Assembly (NCBI GenBank): GCA_913062655.1 | Contig: CAJXXO010000071.1 | Location: 1-10,536, forward strand | DNA: 10,536 bases | Reading direction: 5' to 3' | Source of the DNA: an uncultured Bacteroidota bacterium | Lineage (GTDB): Bacteria > Bacteroidota > Bacteroidia > Chitinophagales > S012-47 | Shown here: piece by piece, positions 1-6,475 of the stretch | Layout of the letters: every line of letters begins with the position of its first letter | Position numbering within the stretch: the stretch's first letter is position 1 | Program-made: the position numbers and the translations under genes | The notes under the pieces: generated by a model | Database searches by the model: none | What the model saw: the letters and a program-made list of their open reading frames with translations, nothing else | What the model was told of the DNA's origin: nothing

Positions 1-1395
1 CGAAGCAATACGGTAATTGCCCTGTCCTTCACCTACAAACGAAAAGTTGGCCCGGTACAAAGCGCTATCCGGGTTGGTAGAAAACACCAGCACATCAGTA
101 TAGAGAATGCCATTCACCAAAGTGTCCACTACCTGGTAGCGCACTTGATCTGCAGAATACCCTACACTATCAAAACCGGTAAACACGGCATTCTGTATGC
201 TATCACCCACCGATTCAAGTACCGCTACCCGAGCCGAATCCAGTGTTTCCAATACGGGTTGGTTTTTGGCATCTTGCTCATTGTAAAAATTGAAGCCGAA
301 GGTGAAGTTGCCCACTTCCCAGTCATTCTGCGCATTGATCAAAGACCGAAAATAGTTTTGGGTCGAATATTCAAACTCTACAATGATTCGGATATCCTTT
401 GTGATCAACCGATTAGGGGTAAAAGTAATCTCACCGGTGTTATAATCGATTACATAATCGTACTCTGCGCCCCGCTTCATCAAGACCCCGTCAATATACA
501 CCCGCTCTGAACCGGCCAACACAATGATGAAACTTTCATTGTTGTTGCCTTGCAATCGGTAAGGGCCTTGGTTACCCTCCTGACCGAAGAAGCTATTTCG
601 CCCAAACTGACCGCGGGCAATAGCAGCACTTCCTTTGGCTGAAGTAGAGATATGGCGCTCCTCATCTACAACAGCCCGGGTGGAAAAGGCAGCTCCTTGT
701 AGTTTCTTATTGTATCGTAGAAAGTAGCCCTCCGGAGTGCGCCATTCGAAATCGCCCACCGTAAGGGCGGTATTGTTGCGCTTCAACTGAATATACACCT
801 GGTCAAAGTCTTGCAGTTGTTGCGTGTTGCCTTCCGGTTGAATGGGGATATTGTTGTCTGTCATGGCAGCCACCACTTCCACATCATTGCCCAGTAGTCC
901 ACTGAGTTGGAGATTAAAGCTTGAGTTAAGTACAACATCCTGTCGATTACCAAAGGATAAACCACGGGCGAAGGAGCCATTGTAGTTCAGTCCACCAAAG
1001 TCCAGCCAATTGTCTCTGCTGTTGTCTTCATCAACCACAAATGGATTCATGATCACTGCTGGCGTGGCATTGATAATGGTATCCGATTTATTCTGATAGA
1101 CCCGGGCAAAAGAAAAGCCTAATACCTTGTAGCGCAGCTCCACTGTATCTCCAACAAGTGGCTGCTGCCATATCAATCGGCTCTGCAAGGCATCGTAGGT
1201 ATATGCTTGAGCCGCCAGCGTGTCTCCCTGCCGGAGAATGGTAAGGCTGCCGGGTAAAAGACTCAACGTATCGATCAGCAAGGTATCTGCGCGGACCACC
1301 GTGGTGCGGATACGTTCATTGCTCCACGACTGGGCCGACACCCAATAGCTGGTTACCCAGCAACTGATCAAAAGCATATACCGTATCCACTGCAT
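1..1395 (-). CDS. SprA-like large outer-membrane/surface protein, N-terminal part (runs off left edge)
   Basis: The reading frame is open from an ATG at 1395 to the window edge, giving 465 codons without a stop. Residues 1-22 form a Sec signal peptide ending in VSAQ, with likely cleavage after Ala21, so the protein is exported. Residues 140-202 carry a motif of the type GSFARGLSFGN...PIQPEGNTQQLQDFDQVYIQ, and residues 296-344 carry VYIDGVLMKRG...DYVIDYNTGEITF. Both resemble segments I associate with SprA-like proteins and related large Bacteroidetes outer-membrane proteins. SprA itself (about 2,400 residues) is the type IX secretion translocon; this is more likely a shorter uncharacterised relative, but the missing C-terminus prevents a decision. 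The strand alternation and many Asn, Gln and aromatic residues fit a beta-rich envelope protein. It lies 57 bases after hldD on the same strand and is probably co-transcribed with it. The family name is from memory of the motifs. Confidence 0.8.
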   Translation of the reverse strand, partial: MQWIRYMLLISCWVTSYWVSAQSWSNERIRTTVVRADTLLIDTLSLLPGSLTILRQGDTLAAQAYTYDALQSRLIWQQPLVGDTVELRYKVLGFSFARVYQNKSDTIINATPAVIMNPFVVDEDNSRDNWLDFGGLNYNGSFARGLSFGNRQDVVLNSSFNLQLSGLLGNDVEVVAAMTDNNIPIQPEGNTQQLQDFDQVYIQLKRNNTALTVGDFEWRTPEGYFLRYNKKLQGAAFSTRAVVDEERHISTSAKGSAAIARGQFGRNSFFGQEGNQGPYRLQGNNNESFIIVLAGSERVYIDGVLMKRGAEYDYVIDYNTGEITFTPNRLITKDIRIIVEFEYSTQNYFRSLINAQNDWEVGNFTFGFNFYNEQDAKNQPVLETLDSARVAVLESVGDSIQNAVFTGFDSVGYSADQVRYQVVDTLVNGILYTDVLVFSTNPDSALYRANFSFVGEGQGNYRIAS

Positions 1396-1403
1396 AATTA
1401 GCT

Positions 1404-1420
1404 ACTACCCCAGCGGTAGT
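1404..1420 (-). promoter_or_regulatory. Short hairpin just before the start of the SprA-like gene
   Basis: On the minus strand ACTACC and GGTAGT form a perfect 6-bp stem around a 5-base loop, ending 8 bases before the ATG at 1395. No T-run follows, so it is not a standard terminator. It occupies the place of a ribosome binding region and could modulate translation of the downstream gene, or be chance in a 57-base gap. Confidence 0.25.
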
Positions 1421-1452
1421 GGATAAAGTAACGAATTAACGGCCAAAGGATT

Positions 1453-2427
1453 TTACCGGTAGTTACCCGGTAACAAGAATTGCTGTACATAATGACGGAC
1501 ACCCTCTCGCAGTGGACGAAACTCCCCTTGGTAACCGGCTGCTCGCACCTTGTCCATATCAGCTTCTGTAAAGTACTGGTATTTGTCGCGTATGTCTTCA
1601 GGGGTATCAATAAAGGCAATGTTTTCTGGCTGACCCAAGGCGGCAAAAGTACTACGAGCCAGCTCCAGGAAGGTTTCTGCCTTACCGGTACCCAAGTTGT
1701 ACAATCCGCAAGCGGGCTGCACTTCCATCATCCAGATGAGAACATCTACAGCATCCAGTACATATACAAAGTCCCGCAACTGTTCGCCATCCTCAAAATC
1801 GGGATTGTGAGAGCGGAACAGCTTGACCATACCGGTGGCCTGTATCTGCCGGAAAGCATGGAGTACAACAGAGGCCATGCGGCCTTTGTGGTACTCATTA
1901 GGGCCATAGACATTGAAAAACTTAATGCCCCCCCACCAGGGTGGTGTCTGCTCCTGGCGCAAAGCCCACTGATCAAAGTGTTGCTTAGACCAGCCGTAGG
2001 GATTCAGGGGCTGCAGGGCATCTACCTGGCTATGGTCATCCTTGTAGCCATGTTCGCCCAAACCATAAGTAGCGGCCGAGGAGGCATACAAAAGAGGTAT
2101 CTGTTTCTGGACACACACCTCCCAAATCCTGCGGGTATAATCCAGATTCAGATGGTTGAACACATCCATATCAAACTCGGTGGTATCCGTACGTGCGCCC
2201 AGGTGGAATACAAAATCTACATCGTCACCATACGTTTGCAGCCATTCTTCGAAAGCCTCCCGGTCGATAGTGGTGATGTAGGTCTTATCCTTCCAATTCT
2301 CTTCCTTGTCTGCCCGGGAAAAATCATCAACCAGTACCAGTTGCTTATAATCCCTGTCGTTCAATACACCCACCAGCACACTGCCGATAAATCCTGCTGC
2401 ACCTGTCACCACAATTTTTCCTGCCAT
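1453..2427 (-). CDS. hldD: ADP-L-glycero-D-manno-heptose 6-epimerase
   Basis: This cytosolic epimerase converts ADP-D-glycero-D-manno-heptose to the L,D form, the last step in making the heptose donor for the lipopolysaccharide inner core. The 324-residue product has the family's usual length. It shows the Rossmann NAD(P)-binding GAAGFIGS (G9, G12, G15), a Ser region at SSAATYG (116-122) and the catalytic pair Y144-x-x-x-K148 of extended short-chain dehydrogenases. The HldD signatures FFNVYGPNEYHKGRMASV and KYQYFTEAD are also present. I start it at the ATG at 2427, which gives MAGKIVVTGAAG. An upstream in-frame TTG at 2448 lies inside the promoter -7 box and would precede transcription. The SprA-like gene follows 57 bases downstream, and the gene is divergent from the lipoprotein gene. 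Confidence 0.95.
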   Translation of the reverse strand: MAGKIVVTGAAGFIGSVLVGVLNDRDYKQLVLVDDFSRADKEENWKDKTYITTIDREAFEEWLQTYGDDVDFVFHLGARTDTTEFDMDVFNHLNLDYTRRIWEVCVQKQIPLLYASSAATYGLGEHGYKDDHSQVDALQPLNPYGWSKQHFDQWALRQEQTPPWWGGIKFFNVYGPNEYHKGRMASVVLHAFRQIQATGMVKLFRSHNPDFEDGEQLRDFVYVLDAVDVLIWMMEVQPACGLYNLGTGKAETFLELARSTFAALGQPENIAFIDTPEDIRDKYQYFTEADMDKVRAAGYQGEFRPLREGVRHYVQQFLLPGNYR

Positions 2428-2438
2428 ACGGAGTTGGA

Positions 2439-2472
2439 TTTGGCACAAAGGTATCCATTATAGTTACCTTTG
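2439..2472 (+). promoter_or_regulatory. Promoter for the lipoprotein-Crp/Fnr pair (Bacteroidetes type)
   Basis: TTTG at 2439-2442 and TACCTTTG at 2465-2472 match the -33/-7 pattern with a 22-base spacer. The start site would be near 2477, giving a leader of about 16 bases before the ATG at 2493. The -33 box lies downstream of the hldD -7 box, so the two promoters physically overlap. Confidence 0.6.
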
Positions 2473-2481
2473 CACTTCAAA
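2446..2481 (-). promoter_or_regulatory. Promoter for hldD (Bacteroidetes type)
   Basis: Read on the minus strand, TACCTTTG (2453 to 2446) matches the TAnnTTTG -7 box of Bacteroidetes primary-sigma promoters. TTTG (2481 to 2478), 24 bases upstream, is a possible -33 box. Transcription would begin near 2440, leaving a leader of about a dozen bases before the hldD ATG, with no clear Shine-Dalgarno. It overlaps the oppositely directed promoter. Confidence 0.6.
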
Positions 2482-2492
2482 TAGATGACCCC

Positions 2493-3032
2493 ATGAGAAA
2501 ATGGATAGTTGGCCTACTGATACTTTCGATAACCGCTTGTGCACCAAAGGGTCCCGACCCGGTTACCGCACCGGATGGTACGGAGATATCCTCCCCCGTG
2601 GACTACAATAATTACTTCATCGCTTTGCAACAGCAAGTCATAACCAAGATGGGTACCTTCAGCGAATCTTTGGAAAGCTTTGATACCTCTTCTATACGGC
2701 AGGAACACAAGGCCCTGATTCAAACCATAGAATCGACCATCGAAAAGGCGGAGCAAACACCAGCCTATGGAGACGATGATGTACTAAAGCCTGCCTTTCT
2801 GGACCTGTTTCGCTTCTACCAACAACTCAGCACTGAGGAGTATGGCACCATTGTGAACCTGATCGAGGGAGGCGAAAGCTCCATCTCTGACGATGACTTG
2901 CGCGTAATCGACAGCCTGACCAAGTCTATTGAGTTGCAACAAACCAAGGTCAAGGCCTCCTTTAATAAAGCGCAGAATCGATTCGCGGAGCAGTACCAAT
3001 TGGAGGTTGAAAAGACAAAAGCCAACCAATAG
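2493..3032 (+). CDS. Lipoprotein of unknown function, helical
   Basis: The 179-residue product begins MRKWIVGLLILSITAC, a type II signal peptide with lipobox ITAC and lipid-attachment Cys16. It should therefore be a lipoprotein of the envelope. Residues 35-175 are rich in Glu, Gln, Lys and Leu with no Cys or obvious catalytic motif. This suggests an all-helical, partly coiled-coil periplasmic or surface domain. The C-terminal part (about 135-179) is the most coiled-coil-like. I do not recognise the function; it vaguely resembles small surface proteins annotated LIC11966-like in other bacteria, but I cannot verify this. The stop is only 8 bases before the start of the Crp/Fnr gene, so the two are almost certainly co-transcribed. 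The start is the ATG following the promoter at 2465-2472; no strong Shine-Dalgarno is seen. Confidence 0.85.
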   Translation: MRKWIVGLLILSITACAPKGPDPVTAPDGTEISSPVDYNNYFIALQQQVITKMGTFSESLESFDTSSIRQEHKALIQTIESTIEKAEQTPAYGDDDVLKPAFLDLFRFYQQLSTEEYGTIVNLIEGGESSISDDDLRVIDSLTKSIELQQTKVKASFNKAQNRFAEQYQLEVEKTKANQ

Positions 3033-3040
3033 ACCGAGTT

Positions 3041-3664
3041 TTGATAGAGCAATTAGAAAATGTATTCCCTCACTTTCCTACTGATCTTCTTGAACGATTG
3101 GTAGAAACAGCTGACTTCGCTGAAGTAACGCCAAAAACACCATTGATCAAATATGGGCAGTATATAAAGCAAGTGCCTTTGGTATTGTCTGGCGTGGTAA
3201 AAGTATTACGTAAAGAACCCGATCGAGACTTCCTTTTGTATTACATAGAGCCTGGACAGTCTTGTATCATGAGCTATGCGGCCATCCGGCAAAACACGCC
3301 TAGCTTGATCGAAGCCATTGCTGAGCAGCCCACTGAATTACTTCTCCTTAATCAAGATGCCATCAACCAATTGAGTAGTGAAAGCCCTGTATTTAACCAG
3401 TATTTTTTAGAACTCTATTATCGAACCTATGGCGACTTGCTATCAACAATAGATTTGATGATTTTCGGCCAGATGGATAAACGCCTACTCAATTATTTAG
3501 CGCGCAAAAGAGAGGTTACCGGGACAAATACTTTGCAACTCACTCATCAAGGCATTGCCCAGGATCTTGGAACAGCGCGCGAGGTAGTTTCTCGTATGCT
3601 TAAAAAACTGGAGAAGGACGGTCATATTAACCTCCAATCGGGTACCATTACCCTTGTTGAATAA
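3041..3664 (+). CDS. Crp/Fnr-family transcription regulator
   Basis: The 207-residue product has a cyclic-nucleotide-binding-like beta-roll (about 20-120) and a long connecting helix (about 125-155). A winged helix-turn-helix of the Crp type follows at about 167-196, with LTHQGIAQDLGTAREVVSRM holding the recognition helix. The phosphate-binding arginine typical of E. coli Crp is not evident, and there is no FNR-type cysteine cluster. A single Cys75 lies in GQSCIMS, so the ligand or signal is unknown. The start is TTG at 3041: the frame is closed by a stop at 3008-3010 and has no ATG or GTG before the domain, the next ATG being at codon 77. It is linked to the lipoprotein gene by an 8-base gap. 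Downstream are a CRP-like palindrome and two small membrane-protein genes, its likely targets. Confidence 0.9.
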   Translation: MIEQLENVFPHFPTDLLERLVETADFAEVTPKTPLIKYGQYIKQVPLVLSGVVKVLRKEPDRDFLLYYIEPGQSCIMSYAAIRQNTPSLIEAIAEQPTELLLLNQDAINQLSSESPVFNQYFLELYYRTYGDLLSTIDLMIFGQMDKRLLNYLARKREVTGTNTLQLTHQGIAQDLGTAREVVSRMLKKLEKDGHINLQSGTITLVE

Positions 3665-3679
3665 TGCAACTGTGTGGGT

Positions 3680-3695
3680 TGTGACAAAAGTCACT
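3680..3695 (+). promoter_or_regulatory. CRP-like operator palindrome
   Basis: TGTGACAAAAGTCACT is a near-perfect match to the TGTGA-N6-TCACA half-site layout recognised by Crp/Fnr regulators, with perfect GTGAC/GTCAC arms. It lies 15 bases after the Crp/Fnr stop. Its centre (3687.5) is about 41.5 bases before the start site predicted from the box at 3717-3724, the classic spacing for activation by a regulator overlapping the -35 region. Binding by the adjacent regulator is inferred. Confidence 0.6.
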
Positions 3696-3716
3696 TCTTA
3701 GCGGCTATCAGCCCCC

Positions 3717-3724
3717 TATTTTAG
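3717..3724 (+). promoter_or_regulatory. Candidate -7 box before the small membrane genes
   Basis: TATTTTAG matches TAnnTTTG at all but one fixed position. No TTG -33 box is well placed, as expected of an activator-dependent promoter with a CRP-like site upstream. If used, transcription starts at about 3729-3730, making the first gene nearly leaderless. Confidence 0.35.
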
Positions 3725-3729
3725 TTTCC

Positions 3730-3825
3730 ATGAGTAACAAGGCCCTCAAATTCATTGCCGTATGTCTTATGTGCATCGGCCTGATTACAGGAATCACCTT
3801 GTTAGCTCAGTATTTGTTTACCTAA
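3730..3825 (+). CDS. 31-residue single-pass membrane peptide, hypothetical
   Basis: An ATG at 3730 opens a 31-codon frame encoding MSNKALKFIAVCLMCIGLIT followed by GITLLAQYLFT. It has a short basic N-terminus (two Lys within the first seven residues) and one hydrophobic segment (about 8-26) with two cysteines (12 and 15). That composition is typical of a real small inner-membrane protein, with the N-terminus inside. It ends 11 bases before the DUF2892 gene, which starts in another frame. The palindrome and -7-like box lie directly upstream. No family is recognised. It could be a short leader peptide or a partner of the DUF2892 protein. The main doubt is its short length and the absence of a Shine-Dalgarno. 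Confidence 0.6.
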   Translation: MSNKALKFIAVCLMCIGLITGITLLAQYLFT

Positions 3826-3836
3826 AACAACTCGTT

Positions 3837-4043
3837 ATGAAAAACATGGGAACTGCAGATCGCTGGACCAGAGTGGGGTTAGCGGTAGTTTTGATTTTAA
3901 CGTACGTAACCGGTACGGTAACCGGCACCTTAGGCATTATCTTCACTGTAGTCGGTGTGGTATTCTTGCTCACCAGTTTGATTGGGTTTTGTCCCTTGTA
4001 TGCACCATTTGGCATACGAACTTGCCCCAGAAAGGAAGGCTAA
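3837..4043 (+). CDS. YgaP-like DUF2892 inner-membrane protein
   Basis: The 68-residue product matches the YgaP-type transmembrane domain (DUF2892). It has the N-terminal MKNMGTADRWTR, two hydrophobic helices (about 13-29 and 32-50) separated by a short Gly/Thr turn, and the family ending GFCPLYAPFGIRTC with Cys52 and Cys63. In YgaP this segment anchors a rhodanese domain; here the membrane part stands alone, as is common in Bacteroidetes. Such genes often accompany Crp/Fnr regulators and sulfur-handling proteins, though no rhodanese or sulfur gene is in this window. I start it at the ATG at 3837. A longer in-frame start at 3762 would add 25 residues that are not family-like and overlap the 31-residue peptide. 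A terminator follows 17 bases after the stop. Confidence 0.85.
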   Translation: MKNMGTADRWTRVGLAVVLILTYVTGTVTGTLGIIFTVVGVVFLLTSLIGFCPLYAPFGIRTCPRKEG

Positions 4044-4060
4044 TAACACGGCACTCAGTG

Positions 4061-4090
4061 AAAAGTCCTGACTTGTACAGGGCTTTTTTT
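4061..4090. terminator. Bidirectional intrinsic terminator between DUF2892 gene and purL
   Basis: AAAAGTCCTG (4061-4070) pairs with CAGGGCTTTT (4078-4087) through 10 bp with one G-U pair and a 7-base loop. It is followed by more T on the plus strand; the minus strand also ends in TTTT. It serves the two convergent transcripts, and the purL stop codon (4089-4091) overlaps its T-run. Confidence 0.85.
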
Positions 4091-6329
4091 ATGCTTCCTG
4101 AGTGGCCAGTATGCGCTCAATAGCCGTATCATACAGTGTACGCCAATCAGCCAATGCACCCCAATCAGCATTATTCACGCGAACGAAGTCGCCTGAGACA
4201 GTACCCAGAGCGGTAACGGGAAGATTTCCCTCCGCAAAGTGTCGCTGCACCGATTCCACTTTATCGGGTGCTACGGTAATTACAATACGGCTCTGTCCTT
4301 CGCCAAACCAGAAGGCATCTGTGCGTACATCTTTCTGTTGGCTCACTGAAAATCCCCGGTTACCCGCCATCGCAGACTCCAACAGGGTTACAAAGAGTCC
4401 TCCATCGGAAACATCATGGGCGCTTTTGAGTAGGCCATTGTGTATGGCTGTCCTAACCGCTTCTTGCACCTTGTACTCCATCTCCAGGTCGAAGCTGGGT
4501 GCCGGTGCCGCAACAATACCCTTGACCTTTGCCAAATAATGGGAACCATTGATGTCATCGGTAACCGGCCCTACCAATAGGATTACATCCCCATCTGACT
4601 TGAAGTCCAAAGTCATCTGATGCGAAGTATCACTCAATACCCCCAGCATACCTATGGTAGGGGTTGGATAAACGGGGCCCCCTTGTAGGTTTTGGTTATA
4701 AAAACTGACATTCCCCCCGGTTACTGGCGTATTGAATTTGAGGCAAGCGGCACTCATGCCTTGAATGGCATTCACAAATTGCCAGTACACATGCGGTTTG
4801 TAGGGATTTCCAAAGTTCAGACAATTGGTAATGGCTACGGGCAAACCACCGGAGCACGTAATATTTCGGGCACATTCGCTTACCGCAATCATGGCGCCTA
4901 CTTTGGGGTCGGCATGCACATAGCGAGCATTACAGTCTACCGTTACCGCCAAGGCTTTATTCTGCCCTTGCACACGAATTACGGCTGCATCAGAAGGGGC
5001 ATTAGTAGTGCGGTTGTTGATCTGCACCATGCTGTCGTATTGCTCGTATACAAAGCGCTTGGAGGCAATATTGGGCGCAGTTACAATCTGCTCAGCCACT
5101 GCCTTCAGGTCGGCCGGCTCTTCCACGGTACCCGGATCGAATGCTTGATACTGTTGGTAGTAAGGGGGTTCTTCATAGGCCCGCTCATATACGGGTGCGC
5201 CACCACCCAACACGAGTGTATCGGCCGGTACTTCGGCTACCTTGTTACCCTGCCAGAAATAATTGAGCGTATTGCCCTCCGTCACTTCTCCGATGGGCGC
5301 ATATTGAATATCCCACTTATCAAAGACCTTTTCCACCGCTGCTTCCTGCCCCTTTTCTATCACCACCAGCATACGCTCCTGTGACTCAGAGAGGAGGATT
5401 TCGAAAGGCACCATATTTTGTTGACGCAGCGGCACCTTGTCCAGGTGTATATCCATGCCAAAGCCGCCCTTTTCGCTCATTTCTGAGGTGGAGCAGGTAA
5501 TACCAGCCGCACCCATGTCCTGCATTCCCACTATGGCTCCAGTCTGGATCGCCTCCAGGGTAGCTTCTAGCAGAATCTTTTCCTGAAAGGGGTCACCGAC
5601 CTGCACAGAAGGCAGTTTTTCAGAAGAATCTTCAGAAATGTCTTCACTGGCAAAAGTAGCGCCATGAATACCATCCTTTCCTGTGCTAGATCCCACGATA
5701 TAGACAGGATTACCCGCGCCCTGAGATATGGCAGACACCACCTTGCCTGTCTCTACAATTCCCACCGACATGGCGTTCACAAGTGGATTGTGTTCATAGC
5801 AATCTTCAAAATACACTTCACCGGCAACGGTAGGCACACCAAAAGAATTGCCATAGTCACCAATGCCTTTCACCACTCCTTTTAATAAATGCTGTGTTTT
5901 CTTGCTGGTCAACTCTCCGAAGCGCAATGAGTTAAGTGCAGCAATGGGACGGGCCCCCATGGTAAAGATATCGCGATGAATACCCCCCACACCGGTTGCG
6001 GCCCCCTGGTAAGGCTCAATAGCAGATGGGTGATTGTGTGATTCAATTTTGAAACAACAAGCGAGCCCATCCCCTATATCAACCAAGCCGGCATTTTCCT
6101 CCCCAGCCTCAGCCAGCAGATGAGGCCCTTCTTTGGGTAGTTTTTTCAGCCAAAGAATGGAGTTCTTGTAGCTACAGTGCTCCGACCACATGACGGAGTA
6201 CATGCTCAGCTCCGTGTAATTGGGTGTCCGACCGAGGTAGGTTTCTATTTGCGCAAACTCTTCGGGGAGTAGGCCCAGTTGTTCGGCTACTTCCAGCGTT
6301 ACCTTGGGTTCTTTGGCTACGTGCGACAT
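4089..6329 (-). CDS. purL: Phosphoribosylformylglycinamidine synthase II (small PurL)
   Basis: This cytosolic enzyme makes FGAM from FGAR, ATP and ammonia, the fourth step of purine synthesis. It is the small Bacillus-type PurL that needs separate PurQ and PurS; the 746-residue length fits that type, not the ~1,300-residue fused form. Visible motifs include WSEHCSYKNS with the catalytic His51, and KIESHNHPSAIEPYQGAATG (94-113), which holds the ATP/Mg site. MGARPIA and the repeated second half (VDCNARYVHADPKVG, then LNFGNPYKP and TGGNVSFYNQ) show the paired AIRS/PurM-like folds. Start is ATG at 6329, preceded by a Bacteroidetes -7 box. purQ and purS are not nearby, so the gene stands alone here. 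It converges on the DUF2892 gene and is separated from rpoD upstream by a terminator. Confidence 0.97.
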   Translation of the reverse strand: MSHVAKEPKVTLEVAEQLGLLPEEFAQIETYLGRTPNYTELSMYSVMWSEHCSYKNSILWLKKLPKEGPHLLAEAGEENAGLVDIGDGLACCFKIESHNHPSAIEPYQGAATGVGGIHRDIFTMGARPIAALNSLRFGELTSKKTQHLLKGVVKGIGDYGNSFGVPTVAGEVYFEDCYEHNPLVNAMSVGIVETGKVVSAISQGAGNPVYIVGSSTGKDGIHGATFASEDISEDSSEKLPSVQVGDPFQEKILLEATLEAIQTGAIVGMQDMGAAGITCSTSEMSEKGGFGMDIHLDKVPLRQQNMVPFEILLSESQERMLVVIEKGQEAAVEKVFDKWDIQYAPIGEVTEGNTLNYFWQGNKVAEVPADTLVLGGGAPVYERAYEEPPYYQQYQAFDPGTVEEPADLKAVAEQIVTAPNIASKRFVYEQYDSMVQINNRTTNAPSDAAVIRVQGQNKALAVTVDCNARYVHADPKVGAMIAVSECARNITCSGGLPVAITNCLNFGNPYKPHVYWQFVNAIQGMSAACLKFNTPVTGGNVSFYNQNLQGGPVYPTPTIGMLGVLSDTSHQMTLDFKSDGDVILLVGPVTDDINGSHYLAKVKGIVAAPAPSFDLEMEYKVQEAVRTAIHNGLLKSAHDVSDGGLFVTLLESAMAGNRGFSVSQQKDVRTDAFWFGEGQSRIVITVAPDKVESVQRHFAEGNLPVTALGTVSGDFVRVNNADWGALADWRTLYDTAIERILATQEA

Positions 6330-6348
6330 AGGTAAATTTTAGCTCCGG

Positions 6349-6356
6349 CAAAGGTA
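6349..6356 (-). promoter_or_regulatory. -7 box of the purL promoter
   Basis: On the minus strand TACCTTTG matches TAnnTTTG 19 bases before the purL ATG. No convincing TTG is placed about 20 bases further upstream, so only this box is claimed. No purine riboswitch-like structure fits in such a short leader. Confidence 0.55.
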
Positions 6357-6417
6357 CAATGTTCGAATGGGAACCCACCCTCAGTCAACTGCTGAAAAGT
6401 CGTTGATAAGTGGCCTA

Positions 6418-6448
6418 AAAAAAGTCCTGACCACCAGGCCAGGACTTT
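6418..6448 (-). terminator. Intrinsic terminator of rpoD
   Basis: Read on the minus strand, AAAGTCCTG (6448 to 6440) pairs with CAGGACTTT (6429 to 6421), with a further GG/CC pairing in the loop. The stem runs into seven T (6424 to 6418). It starts 27 bases after the rpoD stop and closes the rpsO-pnp-rpoD block. Confidence 0.9.
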
Positions 6449-6475
6449 CGAATGTGCAATATACCCCTTGTATTC

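Noticed and set aside
2428..2448. Longer HldD start at the TTG at 2448
   Set aside because: That TTG lies within the TACCTTTG promoter box and adds seven residues not typical of HldD. The ATG at 2427 gives the standard N-terminus.
1480..2463. Long plus-strand reading frame of 327 codons opposite hldD
   Set aside because: Its translation has no recognisable domain and it mirrors a clearly real hldD; it is an antisense shadow.
3762..3836. N-terminal extension of the DUF2892 protein
   Set aside because: The added residues (SYVHRPDYRN and so on) do not fit the family and overlap a better membrane-peptide frame; the family starts at MKNMGTADR.
4692..5384. Plus-strand reading frame of 230 codons opposite purL
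   Set aside because: It is an antisense shadow with no family features, fully within conserved PurL coding sequence.
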